Source: Pyrus communis | Lineage: Eukaryota; Streptophyta; Magnoliopsida; Rosales; Rosaceae | NCBI RefSeq assembly: GCF_963583255.1 | Contig: NC_084813.1 | Span: 8,046,001 to 8,110,000, forward strand | Direction: 5' to 3' | Length of the DNA: 64,000 bases | In this document: positions 37,058 through 49,500 of the stretch, piece after piece | Layout: the number at the start of each line of letters is the position of its first letter | How positions within the stretch are numbered: position 1 is the first letter of the stretch | Translations under genes and position numbers: made by a program | Notes under the pieces: generated by a model | Told to the model about the DNA's origin: nothing | What the model saw: the letters and a program-made list of their open reading frames with translations, nothing else | Databases searched by the model: none

Positions 37058-37590
37058 ACGAACACTAGAAAGTCGTCGCGCATAACATAATAGTGCGACG
37101 AAAACAAAAAAATTCGTCACTCAAGGTAGGTTTGAGCAACGCAAGGGATGCATTTGTAGCATTTGGTGGTTTGCGCGACGCGACAAATTCAATTCATCGC
37201 GCAAGGTCTTCAAAATTTCTCAAAATCAAAATATGGGGGCTTTTTTTTTTTTTAAATGTTCATTAAACATTGGGCGGCGAATGAGGGTAAATCGTCGCAC
37301 AATACCATATTGCGCGACGAATGGGATAACTTCGTCGTTACAGGTTCTTCAAAATTTCCAAATTAAAATGTATGTGCCTTTTTTCTTTTTTTTTTCTTTT
37401 TTTTTTTAAATGTTCATTAAATATTGCGTGACAAAATATGCTATATTTGTCATGCTTTTTACTTATACATGACGAATGTTTTCCTTTTGTCGCGTATTGA
37501 TCTCAAATTAACCAAAAATAAGGTGGTTTTTTACAAAATTCATTAAAACTGAGCGACGAATGTGTTTGTCGCGCAAAGTCCTTCACATTA
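37058..37590. repeat. GCGACGAA/TTCGTCGC array after the element A transposase
   Basis: About a dozen words such as GCGACGAA, GTCGTCGCGCA and TTCGTCGC in both orientations over 530 bp, often as close inverted pairs. In CACTA elements such subterminal repeats are TnpA binding sites; that function is inferred here. Confidence 0.75.
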
Positions 37591-38539
37591 TTAGTTCTAG
37601 AGAGCCTTTCTTTCTCTCATTTTCTAGAAGCTCTATCTCACTCAAACTCTATCTCCCTCCAATTCTCTCTCTCCCCTTTGAACTCCCCTCGAACTCTCTC
37701 TCAACTTTGAGGTAAATTTTTTTTTTCTTCATTTGCTAATTATTTTATATTTATGGTTTTTGTGGATTGATTACATATTAGGGTATTAGGCATTAGGGGT
37801 TACAGATTTAGGGATTTGGTCAATTTGGGGATTTAGGGATTTTAGAAATAGGGAATTTAGGGATTTCGAAATTTGGGGAGTAGGGCTTGGGTGGGCATCA
37901 GGGGGGGGTGAGGGAGGGTGGGGGTGGGGGTTGGGTTGCGGTGGTGCAGGGATGGGTGGTGCGGGGTAGGGGTTGGGTAGGGTTAAAATTTTAAATTTCA
38001 TAATTTTTATGCAAATTTCATTTAATTTTCAATTTATTCAAGTTTACTTGTTCATTTGTTAACTTTAAAATTATAGGTTTAGAATTTTAGTTTAATTTTT
38101 TAATTTTAGAATTAAGATTTTAGTTGTAGGTATAATATTATTAATGTAGGGTTAAAAAAAAAAGTTTGGACGAAGTAGTTGGGATTGATTTGTTAAATTA
38201 GTTAATTTTGTTAACTTAAACATTTATAGGTTTACGTTTTTAATTTAATTATATGATTTTAGGATTAATATTTAGGTTGTAGGTATCAATTTGAAATTTT
38301 TTGTATTAATTAACTAATTCTAGGGTTGCTTTTACAAGTTCATAAATTTTGTGTTACTTGTAGAATTATAAGGTTCAATTTTTACTTTTTAAATTTTAGG
38401 CTTTTGTATTGATTATATAAATTGGTATTAATAACATAGTTTTAAATGTTGGTTATTCAATTGGATTTTGTAGATGTTGCAGTTGATTAAGCAGCGTAGG
38501 TCAGTCAATAGGTCCTTTCCGACACCTCAACCACATATT
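37591..38539 (+). other. Leader, long intron-like DNA and truncated first exon cut by element B
   Basis: A CT-rich leader (37600-37705) is followed by a donor-like AG|GTAAATTT, then about 760 bp rich in TAGGGTT / TTTAGG (with a G-rich patch at 37895-37975). An acceptor TTTTGTAG precedes ATGTTGCAGTTGATTAAGCAG (from 38474). That short open exon ends at 38539 where the next CACTA terminus starts. Confidence 0.45.
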
Positions 38540-39215
38540 CACTAGTAGAAAAAATAGCTTGTGCGACCAGATTTTGCGTGATGAAACAATTTTCATTGCC
38601 TAAGTGGCACCTACGCGACAAAAAAATATATTCGTCGCGCAAAAATGGCATGATAGAAAAAATAAATAAACTTTATGTGGCGAAAACATTAGTCATGCAA
38701 AGTTTCATTGAAGCGGTCAGATAACCCTTCAACCGCTCCCATTTAGTGCGCATTTATAATGCATTTTGCTCAACAAACCACACATTTTGCGCAACAAAAA
38801 AAGCGGGAAAAATATTTTGCCGCCAAATGTTTGTGCGACGAAAATTTCTACATATTTGTCATCCCAATTTTCATTGAAATGATCAGATAACCCTTCAACC
38901 GCTCCCATTTAGTGCGCATTTATAAGGCATTTTGCTCGACGAACCACACATTTTGCGCGACGAAGTGGTTCATTGCCCAAAGTGTTACAGGTTATATATA
39001 AACACAATTTCAGAACCCTACTTTTCAAAGGTTTTGTTTCAAAGGCAAGGGTCGATTCGGTTCCTGATCCAACGAAAAGTTGAGTGGGAGAAAACTCTTG
39101 CGAAGGGAAAGGTAAAAAAGAAATTTATTGTTGAATTAGTTGTTTTAATATTTGATATGGTTGAAATCATTTATTACTTTTAAAATTTTGTGGTAGAAAA
39201 AGATATGAGGAAAGG

Positions 39216-39485
39216 TGTGAGATCCCACATCGACCAACGGAGAGGGGGTGATGTACCTTATATGTACATGCCCACCTCCTTTAGCATGAGGCCTTTTGGG
39301 GACTCACTGGTTTCGGATTCCATCGAAATTTCGAAGTTAAGCGAGTTCGGGCTAGAGCATTCCTAGGATGGGTGACCCACTAGGAAATTCTCTTGTGAGT
39401 TCCCAGAAACAAAATTGTGAAGGTGTGGCCGGGGCCCAAAGTAGACAATATCGTGTTACGGCAGAGTCGAGACTGAGATGTGAGA
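39216..39485 (+). mobile_element. Second Cassandra solo LTR
   Basis: 270 bp, starting TGTGAGATCCCACATCGACC and ending GAGATGTGAGA, with perfect 5-bp duplication AAAGG (39211-39215 and 39486-39490). The 5S-like A-box region is GAAGTTAAGCGAGTTCGGGC and the C-box AGGATGGGTGACC. Inserted within the TnpA-like cassette of element B. Same length as the copy at 25703. Confidence 0.9.
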
Positions 39486-39489
39486 AAAG

Positions 39490-39887
39490 GTGTTGCGAAT
39501 AGAGAGGTACCGTCGTAAGCGAGTGCCTTACTTTGAAGACAAAGGTAGGGTTGATGCGTACGCTGAACTTAAGTTTGATATTGGGGGTTTGGTGTGGAGC
39601 CAATGTTCTACCAAGTTTAAGTCTTGGAAAATGGTGCCTGAGGAGTTGAAGAAGTCCATGGTGGGGAGTTATCGGTAAGTTTGTATTAAAAAATGTATAA
39701 TTATTTTTGTTAAAAAGTATTATTTTTTTAATTACTAATTTATTGTTATTGACATTAATATAGGTTCATTGAATCTGGGTGACCTTTTCAAGATGCATGT
39801 CCAAGAGTGGAAGTTCGATGTGCTACAGGATGCGGCGTGTGGAGGAGTTCCTGATGCCGCCACTGATGCTCCGCATGAGGAGGATTG
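39490..39887 (+). pseudogene. TnpA-like cassette of CACTA element B, split by Cassandra
   Basis: ERYRRKRVPYFEDKGRVDAY, KSWKMVPEELKKSM up to a GTAAGTTT...TAATATAG intron (about 39676-39763), then LNLGDLFKMHVQEWKFDVL, DAPHEED and TGA. The intron sits at the position used by cassette 1 of element A. An upstream part (DPTKS..., 39060-39130) was separated by the Cassandra LTR. Confidence 0.6.
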
Positions 39888-40650
39888 AAGTTTATTTGGA
39901 TTTTTTTTTTATGAAATAAGATTTATTTGGACGTTATATTTGACTTTAATTAATAAATTTATGTTATATGGATGACTATTAATATTTACATTAGTTATAA
40001 TATGTATTTAGGATAATAAATTAGTTTTATTAATTATTTTGGTAATGTTTAATTAAGTTTGAGTTTCTTATTTAGATTAAAATAAAAATTTACATTAGTT
40101 AAAAAGAAAAAGTAAAAAATGAAATTTTTTTCTTTTTTAAAATATGCATGTTGCGCGACCAACAGAGTATTTGTAGCGCAACTTGTTTACATTAATAAAT
40201 AATAAAGCAACCGAAAAAAAATAAAATTTAGAGTTGCGCGATGAATAATACATTAGTCGCGCAAATATACTTTGTGCGACAAATAGTTCGTCACGCAAAA
40301 TCATTCATGCAAAAGTAATCTTGATAATCTAGATTTAGCTACAAAGGCAGAAACTGCTGTAAAACTGCAGAATCTGCCTTTGCACCTCCTCCCCTTTCGT
40401 TTTTCTTTAATCCGGCATCTATCACTTTCATTTTCTCTCAATGTCCTCATCTAATATTCCCTCCATCTTCTTCTCCAGGTTGATCGAGCTATCTCGATGT
40501 GTCTGGCAAGTGTTTTTTTTTTTTGTTAGGGTAAAAGTATTAATGTAAATTCATACTAACACCATGAAATTCATTGTCTATAGGGATATTGTGTGTGATT
40601 AGCGATTGGTGGAGAACGATTTAGAAGGTATTTTCTTTGTTTTATTTAAA

Positions 40651-40670
40651 AAATATATATATATATATAT
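40651..40670. repeat. AT microsatellite
   Basis: About ten AT units directly before the 52-bp direct repeat. Confidence 0.85.
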
Positions 40671-40896
40671 AATTAATTAAATTATGTTGGAACTATATGT
40701 TGTTATGTTTATATTCTGTTGTACAATTAACTGCGTACATCACAACACATATTTGTACGTCACGTGCAAATTAATTAAATTATGTTGGAACTATATGTTG
40801 TTATGTTTATATTCTGTTGTGAAATTATATTTATATTATGTGTTAAATTTGCACGTGACGTACAAATATGTGTTGTGATGTACGCAGTTAATTGTA
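40671..40896. repeat. Perfect 51-bp inverted repeat interlocked with a 52-bp direct repeat
   Basis: Arms 40722-40772 and 40846-40896 are exact reverse complements (the arm centre contains ACGTCACGTGC), separated by 73 bp. A 52-bp segment starting AATTAATTAAATTATGTTGG occurs identically at 40671-40722 and 40769-40820, an offset of 98 bp. No mismatch was seen in either pair. Confidence 0.95.
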
Positions 40897-41358
40897 ATTA
40901 ACTTCGTACTTGTTTTTTTTTTTTTAGTAAAACTTAGTTTCCCATTTGACGATTAGTTGGATTTTGCGCATGGATACGAAAGCATGGATTTCGTGCATGG
41001 ATACGAAAGCCTGACTGCAGTCCAATTGATTCTTGAATTGTCCCATTATTTAGACAGTTTGGGAATGCACAGTTATGATGCGTAGTTTATGCTTGAAGGA
41101 TTAGGTTTCGGTTGTGAAGATTTCGGTGTCATCTCTATACATTATTCAACTGGCACATAGGTATTTCATATCTACGTCATCCATTTGAAAAATTGTACCT
41201 GAGATGCTGCCGAAATTCCTCCACGTTGAAATCTAATTTGATGTAGCCGTAAATTACGTGACATAACTTTGCATTCCCGAATGGGATAGGGCCCTTACCG
41301 GAGGCATAAGGTGACAATATCATTTGTATGAAGTTGTTGTGATTGTTGTACTATTATT

Positions 41359-44300
41359 GTGGTTGCAGGAATTATGGACAAAACGTGGATACAGAACCCG
41401 AATAGATGTGCAGACGAATACTTGGTTGGAATCGAGGATTTTATTGACTTTGCACATACACACAACTCAGGTGCAACTAGAATCCATTGTCCATATAGGA
41501 GGTGTAACAATATGTTAAGGGACACAATTGAAAATGTTCAGTTTCATTTCGAAAGGAAAGGAATGGTAGAGACCTATAATACTTGGAACCATCATGGGAA
41601 ACAATTAGACAATGCTTCATCTTCAAATGCCACAAGAGTAGGCAATGTTGAACCTAATGTGGATCCTAATGAACAAGTCATGGATATTATAATGATGCTT
41701 TTCCATTTGCATTGACAAACACCAATCATGAAGGGGAAGATGACGTGCCTACACCAATGGACAGTGCAGAGTTCGAACAATATGAAATACTATTAAAAAA
41801 TATCAACCAAGAGTTATACCCAGGGTGTGAGAGCTTTTTGATTCTCATGGTCATTGTGGAACTAATGCACGGAAAAATAAAGTATCGTTTGTCGAACCAG
41901 TGTTTCAATTACTTTTTGGGGCTTTTCAAGATAATGTTTCCAAAGGACAATTGTTTGTCGAAAAACCATAGACATGCGCAAAAGGTGTTGAATGATCTCA
42001 GATTGGATTATGAAAAAATTCATGCTTGCAAAAACAATTGTATTTTATTCTACAAAGAGAATAAAGCATTGGATAAATGCCCTGTATGCAATGTGTCGAG
42101 GTTCAAAATGACATCTCAGAATAAAATGACTAAGATCCCATAAAAAGTCATACGTTATCTGCCTTTAAAACCTAGGTTGCAGCGATTGTATATGTCAACG
42201 CATTCTGCCACCGGCATGAGATGACATAAGGAAAAACGGGTAGACGACAATGTGATGAGGCATCCTGTAGATGGGGAGGCATGGAAAGAGTTTGATTGAA
42301 CGTTCCCCGAGTTTGCTACTTATCCCCAGAATGTTAGATTGGGACTGGCCACTGACGGATTCATCCGTTCGGGGTTCTAAACTAACACCACAACACTTGG
42401 CCGATTTTTGTATTTCCATATAATTTGCCACCTTTGAAATGCATGAAAACAAAGAATACATGATGATGACTCTTTTGATAACTAAGGATCCTGGTGTAGG
42501 CACGTATGATAAGTATAATGGGAAGATGTTCACTTTGCGGGCAACAATTATGTGGACTGTGAACGATTTTCCTGCATATGAAATGGTTTCTAGGTGGAGC
42601 ACTAGGGGTTATATGGCATGCCCTGTATGCAATGATGATGTAACATTTGGTTGGCACACCGGAAAAATTTGTTACCTTGGTCATCAGAGATGGTTGCCAT
42701 GGGACCACGAGTGGCGGGAAATGGATAAAGAGTTTGACAGGAAAACAGAGCATCACCTTAGACCTAGAGAATGGTCCAGTGATCAGATTTTGGAACAGCT
42801 TAACCGTTTGGATTTTGCTCCGTTCGGGCAAACAGTGAGTAGGACCAGACCTTCTGCACATGTGAACTGGACGCATAATTCTATGTTTTTTGAGCTCCCG
42901 TATTGGTGGAAACTAAAATTGAGACACAAACTCGACGTTATGCATGTTGAGAAAAATGTATTTGACACATTGGTGGGCATTATTCTAGATATCGAGGACA
43001 AGACAGAGGACACGATCAAGGCTCGTCTTGATTTGGAACGAATGGGAATACATAGGGGTTATGGATAAATATCTTGCATTTTTTTTCCATGAAACCGAAA
43101 AACAAAAAAAAGTTTTTAAAGTTTTTATCGTCAGTAAAGTTTCTCAATAGGTATGCTTCTAATATCGCACGTTGCGTGAATGTTGACGGAGGTAAATTTA
43201 TTAGACTAAAGGGCCATGATTTCCATGTGGTTATGCAACGCTTAATTCCTATGGGTATTAGACACCTATTGCCAAAAGATGTAGTGAAGCCAATCATGTT
43301 GTTTCCCAACTGACGTCAAGAACGTTGTGAAAAACGGACGTTAATCAGTTGCGCCATGACATTGTCCAAGCTCTCTGCAATTTTGAGGTGATATTTCCTC
43401 TAGCTTTCTTTATAAGTATGATTCACGTGATGGTTCACTTGTCGAAAGAGGTATTGCTTGCTGGTGTTATCAACTATCGCTAGATGTACCTCATAGAAAG
43501 GTATATAATCTTCATCATTTGTTTATTCATCATTAACTGACGCTTACTAATTTGTATCGTATCATTTTATTTTTGGCAAGCTTCTCGGGGAGTTGAAAAA
43601 AAGTGTACGCAACATGGCAAAGCTCGAATGATCAATTATAGAGGAGCCTTGGGTCCAATATGAGTCACTTACATTTTTTGGAATGTATTTAAAAGATGTG
43701 GAGACGACTTTCGATCATCCTCAACGAAATAATGACGCTGAGGGGGGTGTGAGAAAGGAGAAACTTTCTGTTTTTGCCCAAAGTGCACGACCCTTTAGAG
43801 ATCTTGTACGAGGCGAGTTGTTTTCCAAAAATGACATGGAGGTAACATCCATCACATTTGTATGCCAAGAAACACCGTGAATTGTTTTCACAGTGGTTTC
43901 TTGATTATGTAAGTTATAAGTGTTTTGTATTTGACATATATATTGTACTACTTATTTTTCTCAAACTAACAGGTGTATGTTTTTGTATAATGTTAGATGA
44001 ATAAATTGAAAGCATCGAATTCCCCACCTGCAGTAAAGAGTTATATCACTTGGCGTTCAGACCGATTTGCGATAAATTGTTCTCAGGTTACCATGTTAAC
44101 GGCGTCAAGTTTTTGGGGGACTTCACGAGATGCCAAGTTGTGTACACAAAACAGCGGTGTCCATGTCCCAGGTGAGGACGAAAGTACATACATTGATCTC
44201 TATGGCAAACTAACAAGTGTCATGCAATTGCTTTACAAAGACCGATGCCAAGTGATCATGTTTAAGTGTCGTTGGTTTGATACAAACCCAAATAGGAAGG

Positions 44301-44741
44301 GGAAGTGTTAAAATCGACCATGGCTTATTATATTTGAACACTAACAGAACTTGGTAAGATGACGATCCTTACATTTTGGCAAACATGGCAAAACAAATTG
44401 TGTATCTAGATGACCTTAAAGCCGGGAGAGGTTGGAAAGTTTTTCAGAAGATAGATTAGAGGAATGTGTATGCTATACCAGAATAAGACCCTATTGATGA
44501 CGAAGTCGACAACGTCGCTGACCAACTGTTGGAATCTTCGATAAAAAAATGATGCGAAAACACTTGGAGATACAAATCTTATCCAAGAACCGTTTCAGAT
44601 ACAAGGAATGACTTCAATCGAAATACCGATTCAGTCAATTACAATTGACCTCGGTAGTCTTCCGTGACACGATGTTGCAGTGGGCCCGAACAATGACGGT
44701 GACGTACTTATCGAGGAGGGGAATGGAGACTAAAAATGATG
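41359..44741 (+). pseudogene. Tnp2-type CACTA transposase, broken (element B)
   Basis: Better preserved than copy A. MDKTWIQNPNRCADEYL opens the transposase-associated domain (41374 on) with the cysteine pair CPYRRCNNM. Then KIHACKNNCILFYKE...CPVC (42015-42090), the Tnp2 core WTVNDFPAYEMVSRWSTRGY and CPVCND (42556-42640), HKLDVMHVEKNVFDTLVG (42925-42980), a DUF4218-like block (KLSVFAQSARPFRDLVRG, 43760-43820) and DUF4216-like motifs (QLLYKDRCQVIMFKCRWFDTNP, 44226-44290). Frameshifts and stops lie at about 41714, 42142, 42222, 42300, 43066, 43313, 43630 and 44309. Truncated before the normal end. Confidence 0.88.
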
Positions 44742-45378
44742 ATAGCCCTCTCTCACTAAATCTCTGTCACCCTCTCACCCCCTCACACTCTCTCTTCTTC
44801 CTCCGACAGCCCTGTCTCTCAGTCAATCTCGGTCACACTCTCTCTCAGAGGTAATGTTTCAATTTACTTAACTCTAGTAAAGTTAGCAATTAGGGTTCTA
44901 GAAAATTTTAGGAATTTGTAATTTTAGGATTATTTCATGCTTTGATAATTGCTTTATAATTAGGGTTCTAATCTTCTTTGATTTTTATAATTAATTGCTT
45001 TCTGGTTGCTCTAAATCTAATGCTTTGATAATTGCTTGTTAGTTATTTTTATTTATAAAGTATACACATAATCTGTCGAGTGCAAGGTTTTATATATAAT
45101 CTGTCAAGTGTCAACTATGCCATTAGCTTTGACGCAAACGTGTTCCCAACCACCATTGCAGCCTTGTAGTGAGTGAAAACTGTGAAATTTTCATGTGCTT
45201 TACAGGTTTGATCTGCTTGTAGTTTTGCAATTATTATAGCTTTGTTATATGTGTGTATTTATACTCGAAGTTGAATAAGTTACCATGTGTGTATGTATGA
45301 CGCTGATGAAGAATCTCCCATGATCTCTATTTTTATGATCTCAAGTAGGTCGAACTCTATCTGTAACTTAACCACACA

Positions 45379-45435
<57 letters not shown>

Positions 45436-45828
45436 AATATGATTGGGACTGAGGGAGTTGCTTATGTAAGATATATATACATACAAAGCTTAGTTTGCAG
45501 GCTAGAGATCGCAGGGAGCTGAGAGACTGAGAGGATTAGAGGACATTTGTAAATGACCATTTCTTTGTCTTCTAACCCTCTCTCCTGCAGTATTTTGTCC
45601 CAAGTCGCATTTAGGCAATACTCTCTGTTGTTTCTCAGTCTCACTATTTCCAAAACTTTTGGAAAAGTTTGAGCCATGGATCATAACTAACTTGATTGTG
45701 GTCTGATAATTAACTTCACAACTCAAATGCACATTAAGAACCATTAAAACTCATTTAGTTTGATTTTACCTTAAGCCATCATCACCACTACCAATCTCAT
45801 CTCTATATTATGGTGATATTAAATTAAA
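44742..45828. other. Intergenic with CT-rich leader-like block and GA microsatellite
   Basis: 44745-44850 is CT-rich and ends CAGAG|GTAATG, followed by AT-rich DNA with AGGGTTCTA words, much like the leader and intron at 37600-38470. No coding exon follows. A pure GA microsatellite occupies 45382-45432. Confidence 0.45.
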
Positions 45829-45948
45829 GGGAATTGTTATTGGCACTTCAAAATTCTCATTCTACACTCCAAACTTTCTATATTTAGAAAGAAAAATATA
45901 CTTATGATGAGTGTAGAATGAGATTTTTGGAGTGTCAATAACACTTCC
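45829..45948. mobile_element. Short MITE (copy 2) with 9-bp target duplication
   Basis: 120 bp, inverted ends GGGAATTGTTATTGGCACTTC / GAGTGTCAATAACACTTCC. Flanked by identical TAAATTAAA (45820-45828, 45949-45957), as expected for Mutator-like MITEs. Same family as 32891-33013. Confidence 0.85.
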
Positions 45949-46522
45949 TAAATTAAATAGGTCTTAACGGGTACACATTAACAACCCAATGACTTAATTT
46001 GTCACCTCTACTTTTAGGTTATATCAAATTTTTTTTTTTTTTTTATGAACCATACTGAAAGTTTAACACGCATACAAAGTTTTGAATATATAGTAGTACC
46101 ACAGCCAGCGTTGTTCTGCAACACGTTAAGCCCCTAAAAATTTTCTCATGAGGGTGAGAACTAGAATTCATTATCAAACGGAAGCACAAAAAAATAATAT
46201 ATATTCAGAAAAAAGAAGATCCAATTGAATATTAAGATATCATCTTAAACACATATATGAAGCAAAATAATGACGATGATGAAGGAAAATTCTATCCCCT
46301 TAATTCCTAGGGTCCTATATTCTTAACAATTTAACAATATCAAAGTTTCACCTTTAATTTGCGATTAAAACAATAATTCTCTGCTTAAAGCCAGCAATTA
46401 ATAAATCATTATATGAAAAAATGCATACATATGATGAGAGGAGCCATAATAATCACTTTAGAGGAGCCATAATAAATCATTATTTTGATCTTCGTTTCGA
46501 TATTTCCTTCTGAAGTGATTAT

Positions 46523-49500
46523 TTATGGCTCCTCTTCTATTGTTGCCTTACGGAAGCCCTTGTGCTGCAGTCCAAATCCCTTGGCATCCGATCTCTTCAT
46601 GATCCTCAGCCTCTTGCATGACTCAACAAACATCCTGCAATTAAATGACAAGCATAATTAATCAGATTATGAATTACAAGTTTGATATAGCTAGTTAAGG
46701 GGTCCGGCTACAATGGTACATACACTACTAAAAATGAGGGTTAATAGCGAGGGTTGCCTTGGCCACAGATTCTCTTGTGAGCTGTGGCTTTATGCAAGGT
46801 TTCAAAAAGCGTTAGGTGTAGCGCCTAGGCGTTTAGGCGGTGGCTTAGACGGTTTTTTTAATTTTAATTAAATTTATTATGTAGTATATAAATACATATT
46901 TACTTATATTTAAAGAAATACATAATTATATTAAGATAAATAAATTGTAAAATAGATTGATATATAAATTATAAAGTATTAGACATATCGAAAACATGGG
47001 TAACAAACATGTTAGTCAACACTTAAATAATAAATCAATCATCAATTTTTATGTCATTTAGTTTACAAAATATAATCTCTACGTCAACTTCTATGTTTAT
47101 TTGAGAGTTTGTATGAAAAGTTTTCAACGAATTGGTGATCGTGATTGACTCGCTGCCTACGGTCTCTTGCTCGTGCATGACACGCCAGAGGTATTTATTC
47201 CAGACGTGCTAAATTTTCTTTTAAATTTTGTTTTTATTCTCTTTTAGGTCAAAAAGATGATGGTTGAGAGTCTGGTACTAATTTTGCGTTTTTGTGGTGT
47301 CTTAGGGCGATTTGTCATGATTTTGGCAACGAAGAGGCAAAGGTAAATGATTTGGGATTTTTTTTGTTTCATTGGGATGTCTAATTTCTTTTGGAAATAT
47401 GGTTTTCGAATCTGATTATTTCCGTTTCCGTTATTCTTCAGGTTTGAGATGATGAGGGTAGTGAAGAGGGAAGGGATAGTCAGTCGTTAACATACGAAAG
47501 CAGGTCTGGCAATTGGACTTGGTTGGATCAAGGATTTCATTTTTGTTTTTGGTTGGAACGAAGGACTTGCCTACATATAAAAGTTTCAACTAAAATGGTG
47601 AAACATTCAAAATACAATATATTGCCTTTTTGAAAAATTTAAAAATTATTATTAAATTAAAAAGAGTTTAATTCAACACATTTTAAATTTGGAATGAAAT
47701 TAAAATTTTAAACTTTAGGAAAAAAAAATAACAAAAACAAAGACCCCAGTTATGGGCGTTGAGACTTGATTAGGAAGAAAAAAAAGTAAGTGGGTGTTTC
47801 GTTTTTTTTTTTTGAATAATTTTTTGATAAAATATATATAAATAAATAAAAATCTCATTTTCTAAATCATTTTTTTAGTAAAATTCATGGCCGGATCCTT
47901 TCCATTAAATCCACCAAAGCACACAATCTGAGCCTTTGTAATTTGATCCAACGGCTATAAATAGGGGCCCACTTTAATAGTTATAATAACTATAGCCGTT
48001 GAATCAAATTTCAAAAGTCCGAACTGTGTGCCTTGATGGAAATGATCGGGAGAGGATCCTTTCCCAAAATTCTTAAATAAAAGCTTAATTAACAATTGCC
48101 TAGTTTCTTATGATTGGAAGATGGTATTGTGAAGGACATTTAAAAATAAAAAATAAAAAAAAAGAAATTTACCATTATAAAGATATATCAGATTCATATA
48201 TACAATATTTAACCGTTAATTTTTAAGCCACCTTCATATATACCATAAAGAAAAATTAATAATTAAAATCAAGTACGCGGGTCCTAATAAGAAAACGATA
48301 GTTTTTTTTTTTACGTTTTGATTTCAACTTGGGAATATGTTGTACAAAATTTTGACTTGTGAAATACATTTCACTTCTACGTCCTCTCTAAAATAATGTA
48401 TTGCCATGACTAGGCCGTACGAAAAGGACAATTTGGTATTATTCTTCCCAACATCATCATAAGAAATGCTTATGTCGGCAGTATGACTATGCGGTCAAAA
48501 TATAAGAAATTCGAATAATGTGAGAAATCATGGAAAGACGCATATAATTCTGTCTCTAATCTTTACAAGGATAAAAAATTAATAGCATGCATGCCTAATT
48601 AGTGCCGGTTTTATGGACCAATTAGTGTTAACCCAATACACTTTACGACTAATACTTGGCAACCAATGTTGATTCTAAACTTATCATGCAATTAGCAAAG
48701 AACAAGTCCAGTTGTAATCCAAGATCAACTTTTATTTATGTACTACTTAATGACACTTACTTTTCTAATGTGAGATTCACATTCAACAAAATTCCACATG
48801 AAAATATAGTTAGTCTAATAGCTTTACTTAGAGGGGATTTGAAAAGTATCTACAATGGGCTCTTCAAATGAGCTCCTAGCTTAATTTTGGAGAGAATTTG
48901 GAAAAGTCATCTCTAATCACACTCACTATTCAATTAGTTGTATTATTACACTTAGTGTACTGAGTGTTCTTGGCACACTGAAAAATTTCTCCTAACCTAG
49001 AGTACCGAGCCGTGTTTCAGGCACACTAAAGAAATTTTGTAGGGAGCTCCTAAAGTAACTTTGTAGTCTTTTTAGTTAAAATTTAACTAAATATAGAAAG
49101 CATGATTGAAGATGCTATTATCTTTGTGAGCATTGGTTCAATTTAGTTGTCTTATAAGCTCAATTGGATCATGGAAATTTGTATACCCTCCATTAAAAAT
49201 TATATAGAAAACTCTTCTAATCTTTGTATATGTTTGAATTTAGATTATCCAATTTTGCAGTTCTAATCCTCAATTAATTACAGGTCAACTTAAGTAACCC
49301 AGGTCTTGGTGCTGCCTTAGGCATGGTACTTAGAGAGAGAACTGGATACAATTTCATGTTCAATTTCATTAAGCAAGATTTTACATTTTTAATATATAAA
49401 AAACACAAGAATTCCTAATAATCCTGCAATTATTGTATTAAGTTCTCAATAACTGTAGCGCGCACTTGTAAACTGTAATTCATAAGTATAAAAAAATAGA

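Larger units (their letters stand above)
29372..38539 (+). mobile_element. CACTA (En/Spm) element A, decayed; right end not identified
   Basis: Starts with the CACTA-type terminus CACTAGTAGAAAAAACC. It carries five clusters of inverted GCGACGAA / TTCGTCGC words (29390-29520, 30105-30385, 31120-31480, 32345-32575, 37058-37590), three TnpA-like cassettes, and a Tnp2-type transposase pseudogene. No TTTTCTACTAGTG right terminus was found, and at 38540 a second CACTAGTAGAAAA end begins. The limit given is therefore the edge of readable element sequence, not a proven end. Confidence 0.7.
38540..44741 (+). mobile_element. CACTA (En/Spm) element B, decayed and 3'-truncated
   Basis: Begins CACTAGTAGAAAAAATAGC and matches element A in layout: GCGACGAA repeats (38560-38965), a TnpA-like cassette (39490-39887), a second repeat cluster (40148-40300), CT-rich leader (40370-40480) and a Tnp2 pseudogene (41359 on). 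Similarity to element A stops near 44741 inside the acidic C-terminus. No 3' repeat array or terminal inverted repeat follows. Confidence 0.7.

Noticed and set aside
37786..38001. Proline-rich minus-strand open frame
   Set aside because: It arises from a G-rich low-complexity patch in an intron-like region.
45280..45486. Open frame with a Leu-Ser run
   Set aside because: It is a translation of the GA microsatellite.
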